Source: CAVUWL01 sp963787415
GTDB lineage: Bacteria > Actinomycetota > Thermoleophilia > Solirubrobacterales > 70-9
Assembly: GCA_963787415.1 (NCBI GenBank)
Contig: CAWBCO010000007.1
Span: 372,001-436,000 of the forward strand
Length of the DNA: 64,000 nt
Direction of reading: 5' to 3'
Both the position numbers and the translations under genes were made by a program. Positions within the stretch are counted from its first letter, which is position 1; each line of letters opens with the position of its first letter. Positions 33,344 to 40,310 of the stretch are shown here, piece by piece. The notes under the pieces were generated by a model that saw nothing but the letters and a program-made list of their open reading frames with translations, did not search any database and was not told the origin of the DNA.

Positions 33344-34024
33344 TCAGCCACGGGGGCGCTTCTTCGCGATCCCCGCTCGCCGCGGCAACCCGGGCGGGGT
33401 CAGACCGCGCTTTCGAATCAGATGTAGGTGGCGATGCTGGCTTCCGGCGAAGGGGCCGACGGGGAGAACGAGCTCTGCCTGCATCGCCAGCTCCGGCGCG
33501 GCCCGCCGCAGCTGGGCCTCCTCGTCCTCATCGCGCTTTCCCTTCCAGGCGATCAGGACACCGCCCTCTTCAAGCAACGGCGCGGCGAGCTCTGCAAGGG
33601 TCGAGAGGCGCCCCACCGCACGGGCGGTTACCGCCGCATAGGCCTCCCGGCCCTGACCGGATGCCCACTCCTCCGAGCGGCGGTTCAAGACGCGCGCGTT
33701 GGCGATCGAGGCGGCGGTGATCGCGCGCTGGATGAACTCACACTTGCGGCCCACCGACTCGATCAGATCGACTCGGGAGCGGGGCAGCGCTGCCGCCAGA
33801 GCGAGGCCCGGAAAGCCCGCCCCGGAGCCGATGTCGGCGATCGTTGACGCCTCACGCAGCGGCTTGATCTGAAGCCCGCTGAGACTGTCGAGGACGTGCA
33901 CCTTCCAGGCGCGCTGATCGGTGATCGAGCTGACCGAAGCCCTCTCGGTCCCGAGCAGGGCGAGGACCGTTTGCAAAGCAGTCCGGGCCTCCGGTGAGAG
34001 CGGCGGGGCTGGCTCTTCGCTCAC
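33344..34024 (-). CDS. rsmG: 16S rRNA (guanine-527-N7)-methyltransferase RsmG/GidB
   Basis: A 226-residue SAM-dependent methyltransferase that modifies G527 of 16S rRNA. WKVHVLDSLSGLQIKPL, ADIGSGAGFPGLALAAALP (SAM site) and DLIESVGRKCEFIQRA are typical; RAVGRLSTLAELAAPLLEEGG follows. The start is GTG 34022-34024, overlapping the jag stop. The C-terminal tail is basic. Loss of this gene is known elsewhere to give low-level streptomycin resistance; here it looks intact. Confidence 0.95.
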   Translation of the reverse strand: MSEEPAPPLSPEARTALQTVLALLGTERASVSSITDQRAWKVHVLDSLSGLQIKPLREASTIADIGSGAGFPGLALAAALPRSRVDLIESVGRKCEFIQRAITAASIANARVLNRRSEEWASGQGREAYAAVTARAVGRLSTLAELAAPLLEEGGVLIAWKGKRDEDEEAQLRRAAPELAMQAELVLPVGPFAGSQHRHLHLIRKRGLTPPGLPRRAGIAKKRPRG

Positions 34025-34494
34025 TCTGAGACGAGGGGCGCGACGACCACGCAGCGGCGCGGCTCATCGCCCTCGCTGTAGGTCTCCACGCCCGCCCGCT
34101 CTTTGAGCCGCTCGTGCACGACCCGGCGCTCCTGGGCGCTCATCGGGTCCATCTCCACCGCGTGGCTTGAGCTCAGCGCCTGCTCGGCAGCCCGATCGGC
34201 CCGCGACTCCAGGGTCTCGCGGCGGCGCTTGCGATAGCCGGCAGCATCGACAATCACCCGTTTTCGCTCGCGCATCCCCCGGAAGGCAGCCTGGTAGCAG
34301 AGCAGCTGCAGCGCATCGATCGTCTGTCCCCGTTTGCCGATCAATAAGCCGTAGTCCTCACCGCCCGTGACCAGGGCTTCGATCCGCTCCTCATCCTCGC
34401 GAATCTCAACCTCACCATCGAGATCGAGCTCGTCAAGCACTCCCTCGACAAGCTCCCGGATTCGCTCCGCGGGTTGCTCCGGCCAATCGTTCAT
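34021..34494 (-). CDS. jag: Jag/KhpB RNA-binding protein (KH and R3H domains)
   Basis: From ATG 34494 (MNDWPEQPAERIRELVEGVL) the protein has 157 residues; GTG 34503 is an alternative. The KH domain (about 50-95) contains GLLIGKRGQTIDALQLLCYQ, and the R3H domain at the end contains RRKRRRETLESRADRAAEQA and MSAQERRVVHERLKE. It lacks a separate Jag_N domain. Jag binds small RNAs and affects cell elongation and division in Gram-positive bacteria. It sits between yidC and rsmG in the conserved origin operon. Confidence 0.92.
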   Translation of the reverse strand: MNDWPEQPAERIRELVEGVLDELDLDGEVEIREDEERIEALVTGGEDYGLLIGKRGQTIDALQLLCYQAAFRGMRERKRVIVDAAGYRKRRRETLESRADRAAEQALSSSHAVEMDPMSAQERRVVHERLKERAGVETYSEGDEPRRCVVVAPLVSE

Positions 34495-34505
34495 CTCACT
34501 CACGG

Positions 34506-35258
34506 CTATCGTCGCTTCTTCTTCTTTTTCGGCGGAGGCGGAGGCGGTTTTGCCGCCGCCACCTCCGCCGCAGTGGGCACGTGGGGGGCTGGGATTATGC
34601 GCTGAATCGTGTACTGCTGCCCGATCGTCCAAATGTTCGTCGTGATCCAGTAGAGAACCAGCCCGGCGGGAAAATTGATCACAAAGGGAACGAAGATCAG
34701 GGGAAGCGCGAACATCATCATCCGCTGGCTTTTGTCAGCCGTTACCGACATCATCATTCCCGAGAGCAGCTGGGTGCCGACGTAGAGGATGAGCAGCACG
34801 ATCAGGACGCTCCCGGTTGCCTTCGCGGTGAGGTCGGGGATGAACAGAAACGAAGCCTGACTGCCGCATTCCCCGGCGTTGCAGCCGATGTCGGCGGGCA
34901 GCTCGTGGCGGAGAACGTAAAAGAGGGTGATGAAGACCGGTAGCTGCGCGACCAGGGGGATGCAGGAGGCAAAGGGGTTGACCTTGTTCTCTTTGTAGAA
35001 ATTCATCATTTCCTGCTGCATGCGCTGTTTGTCGTTCTTAAATTTGGCCTGGATCTCTTTGATCTGTGGCTGCAGCGCCTGCAGCGCCCGCATTCCTTTT
35101 AGCTGTTTGTAGGTGAGCGGAATCAGCAATGCCCGGGTGCACACGGTGAGGGCGATGATCGACATCCCCCAGCTCAGCCCGGCGTTTTCATGGAAGAACT
35201 TGAGGACCGAGTTGGCGATGTTGATCAGCGGTTGAAGGATGTTCGCCTCGGGGATCAC
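34506..35258 (-). CDS. yidC: Membrane protein insertase YidC
   Basis: A 250-residue YidC/Oxa1/SpoIIIJ insertase without the large Gram-negative periplasmic domain. It has five hydrophobic segments; TRALLIPLTYKQLKGMRALQ, IQAKFKNDKQRMQQEMMNFY (cytoplasmic coiled coil) and KVNPFASCIPLVAQLPVFITLFY are family marks, and the Arg in the first motif is the hydrophilic-groove residue. The tail is Pro-rich then a run of Lys/Arg that can contact ribosomes. There is no lipobox. It overlaps yidD by 4 nt. Confidence 0.95.
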   Translation of the reverse strand: MIPEANILQPLINIANSVLKFFHENAGLSWGMSIIALTVCTRALLIPLTYKQLKGMRALQALQPQIKEIQAKFKNDKQRMQQEMMNFYKENKVNPFASCIPLVAQLPVFITLFYVLRHELPADIGCNAGECGSQASFLFIPDLTAKATGSVLIVLLILYVGTQLLSGMMMSVTADKSQRMMMFALPLIFVPFVINFPAGLVLYWITTNIWTIGQQYTIQRIIPAPHVPTAAEVAAAKPPPPPPKKKKKRR

Positions 35259-35527
35259 GGCTGCACCTCACCGTGATAGTTGGCGGGGTCGACCGGACCC
35301 ACGCGCAGGGTGAAGCGCTCGGGGACGGGGTCAAAGCCGCCATCGCTGAAGGGATTGCAGCGCAGCAGGCGCCAACCGCCGAGCAGCAGCCCCCTGAGCA
35401 CCCCAAAACGCTCGATCGCGGTCAGCGCATAGGCCGAGCAGCTCGGCTCATAGCGACAGCGGCGCTGTCGCGCTGGGGAAATCCAGCGCTGATAGGCGCG
35501 GATCGGTGTCAGCAGGAGGCGTTTCAC
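35255..35527 (-). CDS. yidD: Membrane protein insertion efficiency factor YidD
   Basis: A 90-residue YidD protein: YQRWISPARQRRCRYEPSCSAYALTA is the family signature with its conserved Cys, followed by GGWRLLRCNPFSDGGFDPVP. It is thought to help YidC. It starts at GTG 35527; the start lies inside the parS sequence. It overlaps rnpA and yidC by 4 nt each. Confidence 0.93.
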   Translation of the reverse strand: MKRLLLTPIRAYQRWISPARQRRCRYEPSCSAYALTAIERFGVLRGLLLGGWRLLRCNPFSDGGFDPVPERFTLRVGPVDPANYHGEVQP

Positions 35528-35535
35528 GTGGAACG
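35520..35535. promoter_or_regulatory. parS centromere site
   Basis: The 16-mer centred on CACGTG reads CGTTTCACGTGGAACG. It matches the bacterial parS consensus TGTTTCACGTGAAACA at 13 of 16 positions and the actinobacterial core GTTTCACGTGAAAC at 13 of 14. It lies at the rnpA/yidD junction, 3 kb from parAB and within 2 kb of the probable oriC, as expected of an origin-proximal ParB site. It is the only strong match I saw in the window. Confidence 0.75.
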
Positions 35536-35892
35536 CGTCCTGCTGGAAGTGCCCGAGAGACCCTCCTCGATGCTTTTGCGAACCGCATCGATCCCCTCCC
35601 TCTCAATCAAAGGACCTATCTCCGGCCGGGCGACGAGGACAAAGTCGTGATTTGAGGGAAGCTCCTCTGAGAGGCTCCAGAAGGCCTCGCGGAGGAGGCG
35701 CTTGGCTCGGTTGCGCTCGACAGCGCTGCCGACCTTCCGGCTCGCCGAGACGCCGAGCCTCACCTCGCGCTCGTCGCCATCTTGGCGGGGAAAGCTGTAG
35801 AGCACCAGGTAGCGGGTTGCATGGGATGAGCCGTCGCGGTAAACGCGGTCAAACTCGCCGCTGCGCGAAAGGCGGCGTCGCCTCGACGCCAT
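35524..35892 (-). CDS. rnpA: Ribonuclease P protein component
   Basis: A 122-residue basic protein that assists RNase P RNA in cutting tRNA 5' leaders. SRSGEFDRVYRDGSSHATRY and the RNR signature VGSAVERNRAKRLLREAFW are present. It lies directly after rpmH with no gap and overlaps yidD by 4 nt, the universal rpmH-rnpA-yidD order. Confidence 0.95.
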   Translation of the reverse strand: MASRRRRLSRSGEFDRVYRDGSSHATRYLVLYSFPRQDGDEREVRLGVSASRKVGSAVERNRAKRLLREAFWSLSEELPSNHDFVLVARPEIGPLIEREGIDAVRKSIEEGLSGTSSRTRST

Positions 35893-36027
35893 TTAGGGAG
35901 TGAGGCGCTTCCGCCCTTTGCGCCGGCGTCGCTTCAAGATCGCGCGACCCCCGCGGGTACTCATGCGCGCCCGGAATCCGTGCGTCTTGGCCCGCTTGCG
36001 CTTCTTAGGCTGATAGGTCCGCTTCAT
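35893..36027 (-). CDS. rpmH: 50S ribosomal protein L34
   Basis: A 44-residue protein starting MKRTYQPKKRKRAKTHGFRA, then RMSTRGGRAILKRRRRKGRK, the full L34 signature. It is the first gene of the leftward origin operon. The ATG at 36025-36027 has only a very short leader: a TATACT -10 lies 9 nt upstream. Confidence 0.97.
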   Translation of the reverse strand: MKRTYQPKKRKRAKTHGFRARMSTRGGRAILKRRRRKGRKRLTP

Positions 36028-36036
36028 CGGGGCAGC

Positions 36037-36042
36037 AGTATA
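36037..36042 (-). promoter_or_regulatory. -10 element of the rpmH operon promoter
   Basis: TATACT on the minus strand, 9 nt before the rpmH ATG, in the rpmH-dnaA divergent gap. No clear -35 is seen at 17 bp. Confidence 0.55.
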
Positions 36043-36175
36043 GGGGGCAATCGTTGCGCTTTGGCTCTGGGCCACCGCGTGGTGGCTGCGGCGGGTTTGA
36101 CCACGCCAGCGCTGACCGGCGCCGCTTTTGACCGGGATTTGCGGAACCACCGCCTCAGGGCCATCCAACCGCCGC

Positions 36176-36181
36176 TATCGT
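36176..36181 (+). promoter_or_regulatory. -10-like element before dnaA
   Basis: TATCGT ends 8 nt before the dnaA GTG at 36190, which fits a leaderless or near-leaderless dnaA message and supports that start. Confidence 0.4.
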
Positions 36182-36189
36182 CGCTCGCG

Positions 36190-37509
36190 GTGACCGGTGC
36201 TGGGAATCAAGACGGCCTTGACGCTCTTTGGAGAGAAGCCCAGGCGCAGCTGCGGGCCTCGGTCCCAGACTCGACCTTCAAGCTCTGGCTCGAGCCGCTG
36301 CGTGCGGTCGGGGTCCACGGAGACGTGCTTTATCTCTGGGCCCCAAAAGCAGCCCTCGCCTGGGTCGAGCGGCGCTACTCCTCTTTGATCCGCGAGGCCC
36401 TTGGAGCGGTCGGCGGACAGGTGGGCAAGGTCAGCTTCACCGCCAGCAGCGCAACGCAGCCGCAGGCTGGGCACGACCCCGACCTCAACCCCAGCTATGT
36501 CTTTGAGCGCTTTGTCATCGGCGAGGGCAATCGCCTTGCCCACGCCGCTGCGCTGGCCGTCGCGGAGGCTCCCTCCGAGGCCTATAACCCGCTCTTTCTC
36601 CACGGCCCTCCGGGACTTGGAAAGACCCACCTGCTGGTCGCTGTTGCCAACTACCTGGCCGTCAATGCACCGGCTCTCAGCGTCCGCTACACGACCGCTG
36701 AGTCCTTCACAAACGAGTTCGTCGGCGCCCTCCGCTCAACCGGGGCGGAGGCATTTAAGACGCGCTACCGCGACATCGACGTGCTGCTGATCGACGACGT
36801 GCAGTTCCTCGAGGGCAAGCACCACACGGAGGAGGAGTTCTTTCACACCTTCAACGCGCTGTATGAGTCGGGGAGCCAACTAGTCCTCTCTGCCGATCGC
36901 ATCCCCAGCGAGCTTTCGACCCTAGCCGCACGCCTGCGCGACCGCTTTGAGTGGGGCTTGACCCTAGCCGTGGAGCCGCCCAACCTCGCCACCCGTCTGA
37001 CCGTCTTGCGCCGGCTCGTTGGGGAGGCAGGGGTCGAGGTCGCCGATCGCCAGGCACTCGGTGAGTTGGCGCGCCGAGCCGATGCCAACATCCGCCAGCT
37101 TCACGGCGCCCTGACCAGGGTCATCGCCCATGCCTCGCTGATGGCCAGACCGCTCAGCTCCGAGCTGATCGCCGAGGTGATTCCCCTGAACCGCGGCGAA
37201 CGGCCCGCCCCGGTTGAGCAAATCCAAGCGCGAGTGGCGGCCGAGTTCGATATCTCGCCCGCAGAACTGCTCGGCTCGAGCCGAGCGGCGAGACCGGTTC
37301 GCGCGCGCCAGGTGGCGATCTTTCTCACCCGTGAGCTGACCGACCTCTCCCTGCCTCAGATTGGACGGCTCTTCGGCGGCCGCGACCACTCGACCATCCT
37401 TAGCTCGGTGCGGCGGATCGAAGCGGGTGTTGCCGAGGACTCAACCTTTGCCGGGCGGGTGGCTGAACTACGAGTCTCCCTCCACAACCCGACCCGCAAA
37501 ACCAGCTGA
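36190..37509 (+). CDS. dnaA: Chromosomal replication initiator DnaA
   Basis: A 439-residue initiator from GTG 36190; the open frame extends upstream but without DnaA similarity. Domain I: LDALWREAQAQLRASVPDST then FKLWLEPLRAV. The linker domain II is very short. The AAA+ domain has Walker A GPPGLGKTHL, Walker B LLIDDVQFLEGK, and sensor motifs SADRIPSEL and RLRDRFEWGL. Domain IV has the DnaA-box-binding helix-turn-helix with the signature GRDHSTILSSVRRIE. It unwinds oriC and loads the helicase. It is divergent from rpmH and precedes dnaN, marking the origin. Confidence 0.97.
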   Translation: MTGAGNQDGLDALWREAQAQLRASVPDSTFKLWLEPLRAVGVHGDVLYLWAPKAALAWVERRYSSLIREALGAVGGQVGKVSFTASSATQPQAGHDPDLNPSYVFERFVIGEGNRLAHAAALAVAEAPSEAYNPLFLHGPPGLGKTHLLVAVANYLAVNAPALSVRYTTAESFTNEFVGALRSTGAEAFKTRYRDIDVLLIDDVQFLEGKHHTEEEFFHTFNALYESGSQLVLSADRIPSELSTLAARLRDRFEWGLTLAVEPPNLATRLTVLRRLVGEAGVEVADRQALGELARRADANIRQLHGALTRVIAHASLMARPLSSELIAEVIPLNRGERPAPVEQIQARVAAEFDISPAELLGSSRAARPVRARQVAIFLTRELTDLSLPQIGRLFGGRDHSTILSSVRRIEAGVAEDSTFAGRVAELRVSLHNPTRKTS

Positions 37510-37645
37510 CAGCCGATGGCACTGCAAGAATTGTGTTTTTCCCACAGCCTCCTCCACAACCCGCAAATCGCGTCCTAGGGCCAAATCACCCGTGGTCCAG
37601 GCTTTTTCCACAAGCCCTATTCCAACTCAAGAAGGTACTCACCAC
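37510..37645. other. Candidate oriC in the dnaA-dnaN gap
   Basis: A 136-bp gap, AT-richer than its surroundings. TTTTCCACA at 37604-37612 fits the DnaA-box pattern TTWTNCACA. TTTTCCCACA near 37539 and CCTCCACAAC near 37551 are weaker relatives. In actinobacteria oriC usually lies here, and strand orientation switches in this region. The box cluster is sparse, so part of the origin may lie elsewhere. Confidence 0.4.
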
Positions 37646-38752
37646 TTGAAGCTCACAATCCCGCGTGAAGAACTTGTCTCCAAGCTCGCCGTAATATCCC
37701 GAGCGATTTCCAACCGAGCCGCGACCCAGGCCCTGGCGGGGGTCCTGCTCAGCGCCAGCCCGGAAGGGGTAACCCTCGCGGCAACCGATCTTGAGATGGG
37801 CCTGCAGACGGACCTGGCTGCCGACGTTGGGAGTGAAGGCGCCGTTTTGCTCCCCGGTCGCCTGTTTGCCGAAATCTCCCGCTCCCTGGCTGAGACAAGC
37901 GTCGAAATCGAGTCGCGCGAGAGCGAGCGTGACGTTGAGATTCGAAGCGGTGGCTCGAGCTTTCACCTGCGCGTTCTGGCGTCTGAGGATTTCCCCAGGT
38001 TTCCGGAGCAAGAGGGCGAGCCGCTTGCAATCCCAGCCCCCGCTCTCGCCTCGACCGCGGAACTGGTCGCTCGGGCTGCCTCCCGCGATGACATGCGCCC
38101 GGTGCTGACCGGAGTCTTGGTCACGGTCGCCGGCAGCGAGATGACGATGGTCGCGACCGACTCCTACCGGCTGGCGGTCAAGCGGACGACGATGGAGGTT
38201 GAGGTTGGCGGCGAGTTGGAGGCAAACATTCCCGCCCGCGCGCTGCGCGAGCTGGGGCGGATTCTTTCCACCGAAGAGGTTGAGGTGGTCCACGTCTCCT
38301 TGCTTCCCAACCAGGCCATTTTCAAGGCAGGGTCAATCGTCCTCAACACGAGGCTGATCGACGGGCAGTTCCCCAACTTTCGACAACTCCTTCCGGACTC
38401 CTATGAGCACGACGTGAGAATGCCCCGGGCCGAATTTCTCGAGGTCACCCGGCGCGTCAGCCAACTCGCCCAACGGAACGCACCGCTGCGGCTGTCCTTT
38501 GCTCCCGGCGAGCTGACGGTGGCAGCGGAGACCCCCGATGTCGGCGACGCCGAGGAGGCGATGCCAGCCGCCTTTGAGGGCGAGCCGCTGGAGATCGGAT
38601 TCAACCCCGAGTTCCTCAAGGAGGGGATCGAGAGCGTCGCGGGAGAGGAGCTTGTCCTGCGCTTGATTTCCCCTCTTCGTCCGGGCCTCCTGCAGCCGGT
38701 AGACAACGAAGACTTCCGCTATCTGGTGATGCCCATTCGCCTCAACGTGTGA
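37646..38752 (+). CDS. dnaN: DNA polymerase III sliding clamp (beta subunit)
   Basis: A 368-residue clamp. I place the start at TTG 37646 (KLTIPREELVSKLAVISRA follows), with GAAGGT about 10 nt upstream; upstream in-frame sequence is non-coding. Three clamp domains are visible, with RPVLTGVLVTV at the start of the second and the clamp ending LQPVDNEDFRYLVMPIRLNV. A dimer encircles DNA and tethers the polymerase. It lies between oriC and recF. Confidence 0.96.
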   Translation: MKLTIPREELVSKLAVISRAISNRAATQALAGVLLSASPEGVTLAATDLEMGLQTDLAADVGSEGAVLLPGRLFAEISRSLAETSVEIESRESERDVEIRSGGSSFHLRVLASEDFPRFPEQEGEPLAIPAPALASTAELVARAASRDDMRPVLTGVLVTVAGSEMTMVATDSYRLAVKRTTMEVEVGGELEANIPARALRELGRILSTEEVEVVHVSLLPNQAIFKAGSIVLNTRLIDGQFPNFRQLLPDSYEHDVRMPRAEFLEVTRRVSQLAQRNAPLRLSFAPGELTVAAETPDVGDAEEAMPAAFEGEPLEIGFNPEFLKEGIESVAGEELVLRLISPLRPGLLQPVDNEDFRYLVMPIRLNV

Positions 38753-38762
38753 GCGGATTCGG

Positions 38763-39848
38763 ATGCTCCTCACCGCCATCGAAGCGGGGCCTTTGCGCAG
38801 TCTCGATCGGGTCCAGGTGGAGCTCGACCGGGGGATCCTCAGCCTGATTGGAGCCAACGGTTCGGGCAAGACCAACTTCGTTGAGGCCCTTTACTTCGGC
38901 CTCACCGGGCGATCATTTCGGACCTCCGATCGCCGTGACCTGATCCCCTTCGGCGCCACCTTGGCCAGAGTAGAGGTCACCGTTTGTGACGCGGACGGGA
39001 TCGAGCACACGCTGCTTGCCTCGGTGAGCAGAACCGACGGACGGCGGCACCTGCTAAATGGCAGTCCAGCTGATCCAGCGACGCTTGCCCGCCACCGCCC
39101 CCCGGTCGCCGTTTTCTCTCCCGATCGGCTGACCCTGATCAAGGGGGCCCCGGCCGAGCGGCGAGCGCACCTCGATGGGTTTGTGACGGCATGCTGGCCA
39201 TCGCGATCGGAACTGCGCCGCCGCTACGGCCAGGCGCTCGCCCAGCGAAACGCGATGCTCGCCCGCTTGGCAGGCCGAGGCGGCGAGGAGTTGGGGATTT
39301 GGGACGCCACCCTGGCAGAGCGTGCGGCCCCGTTGATCGCTGCCCGCGCGCAGGCCGTCGAGATGCTCGCCCAGCCCTTCGGCGCGGCGGCCGAGGCGCT
39401 CGGACTGGAGCGAGAATGCCGCCTTGAGTACGCCCCCCGGGCCCTCGGCTCCGCGGCGGAGATCCGTGAAGGCCTTGAGCAGCGCCGCGAACAGGACCTG
39501 GGACTCGGACGCAGCTCCTGGGGCCCCCATCTGGATGAGGTAAGGATTACCTCCGGTGGACGATCGCTGCGCCGCTACGGCTCCCAGGGAGAGCAGCGCA
39601 CGGCCCTTCTCTCCCTGCTCTTTGCCGAGCGAGACGTTTTACTTGAGGCCCGCCGGGTGGCCCCGTTGTTGCTCTTAGACGACGTCATGAGTGAGCTTGA
39701 CCCAGACCGGCGCGAGCGCCTGGTTGAGCGACTTGAGCGCGGTGGCCAGACGTTGATCACCGCCGCTGATCAGGAATCAATCCCAAGCGGCGCGCTGGGT
39801 AACACGGTGCGGATGCCGTGGCACCCAGCCGCGGTGTCGGCGCTTTGA
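38763..39848 (+). CDS. recF: DNA replication and repair protein RecF
   Basis: A 361-residue SMC-like ATPase for gap repair. Walker A is GANGSGKTN, the N-terminal GRSFRTSDRRDLI and FSPDRLTLIKGAPAERRAHLD are typical, the signature is YGSQGEQRTALLSL and Walker B is LLLLDDVMSELDPDRR. It begins 10 nt after dnaN and its stop overlaps the dciA gene. Confidence 0.95.
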   Translation: MLLTAIEAGPLRSLDRVQVELDRGILSLIGANGSGKTNFVEALYFGLTGRSFRTSDRRDLIPFGATLARVEVTVCDADGIEHTLLASVSRTDGRRHLLNGSPADPATLARHRPPVAVFSPDRLTLIKGAPAERRAHLDGFVTACWPSRSELRRRYGQALAQRNAMLARLAGRGGEELGIWDATLAERAAPLIAARAQAVEMLAQPFGAAAEALGLERECRLEYAPRALGSAAEIREGLEQRREQDLGLGRSSWGPHLDEVRITSGGRSLRRYGSQGEQRTALLSLLFAERDVLLEARRVAPLLLLDDVMSELDPDRRERLVERLERGGQTLITAADQESIPSGALGNTVRMPWHPAAVSAL

Positions 39849-40150
39849 GCAGGCGTCGGGCGCCGCGCCGGGCCGCCAGCGCCGTCGAGGTGGCGCGCTC
39901 GCTGGCGGCCCCCAAAACGCCGCTAGCCGCGGCTCAGGGGGCCTGGGAGAAGGCCGTCGGGGCCTCGCTGGCGGACCGGGCCCTGCCGGTGGCCGAACGG
40001 GAGGGGGTGCTGACTGTCGAGTGTGCCGATGCGGTTTGGGCTGAGGAGCTGAATCTGATGCAGGTAGCGCTCCTGGAGGCGCTCAGAGCTGAGCTTGGGG
40101 AGCTGGCGCCCGAGAGTCTTCGCTTCCGTGTCAACGCGGCCCACTTTTAG
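39818..40150 (+). CDS. dciA: DUF721 protein, likely helicase loader DciA
   Basis: A 110-residue protein with the DciA/DUF721 core AAAQGAWEKAVGASLADRALPV, then GVLTVECADAVWAEELNLMQ and LLEALRAELG. DciA helps load the replicative helicase in bacteria lacking DnaC/DnaI. GTG 39818 lies within recF; a TTG at 39845 overlapping the recF stop (TTGA) is an equally good start, giving 101 residues. The order recF-dciA-gyrB matches many actinobacteria. Confidence 0.85.
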   Translation: MAPSRGVGALSRRRAPRRAASAVEVARSLAAPKTPLAAAQGAWEKAVGASLADRALPVAEREGVLTVECADAVWAEELNLMQVALLEALRAELGELAPESLRFRVNAAHF

Positions 40151-40219
40151 CCCGCGCTTTGTTCCTTGTTTGCAGGACTTTTTTCTCCCAAACCCGAGCC
40201 TTCCGAAGTCCTGGACTGG

Positions 40220-40287
40220 TATCCTTATGTGAACCTGTGTGTGCGCCCCGACCGGCCTGGAGCAGGCCTCCAAGCAGTCGGGGTTTT
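40220..40287 (+). promoter_or_regulatory. gyrB promoter and leader with terminator-like hairpin
   Basis: TATCCT at 40220-40225 is a possible -10. It is followed by a hairpin with outer stem CCCCGAC/GTCGGGG (40246-40252 and 40277-40283), inner stem GGCCT/AGGCC, and then TTTT and C. The structure ends 23 nt before the gyrB start. It may terminate dciA transcription or act as an attenuator in the gyrB leader. Confidence 0.45.
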
Positions 40288-40310
40288 CTGTGAGAACCGG
40301 AAGGGATTAA

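Noticed and set aside
35980..36189. Open frame extending dnaA 70 codons upstream
   Set aside because: It would overlap rpmH on the other strand and shows no DnaA similarity. GTG 36190 gives the normal domain I start.
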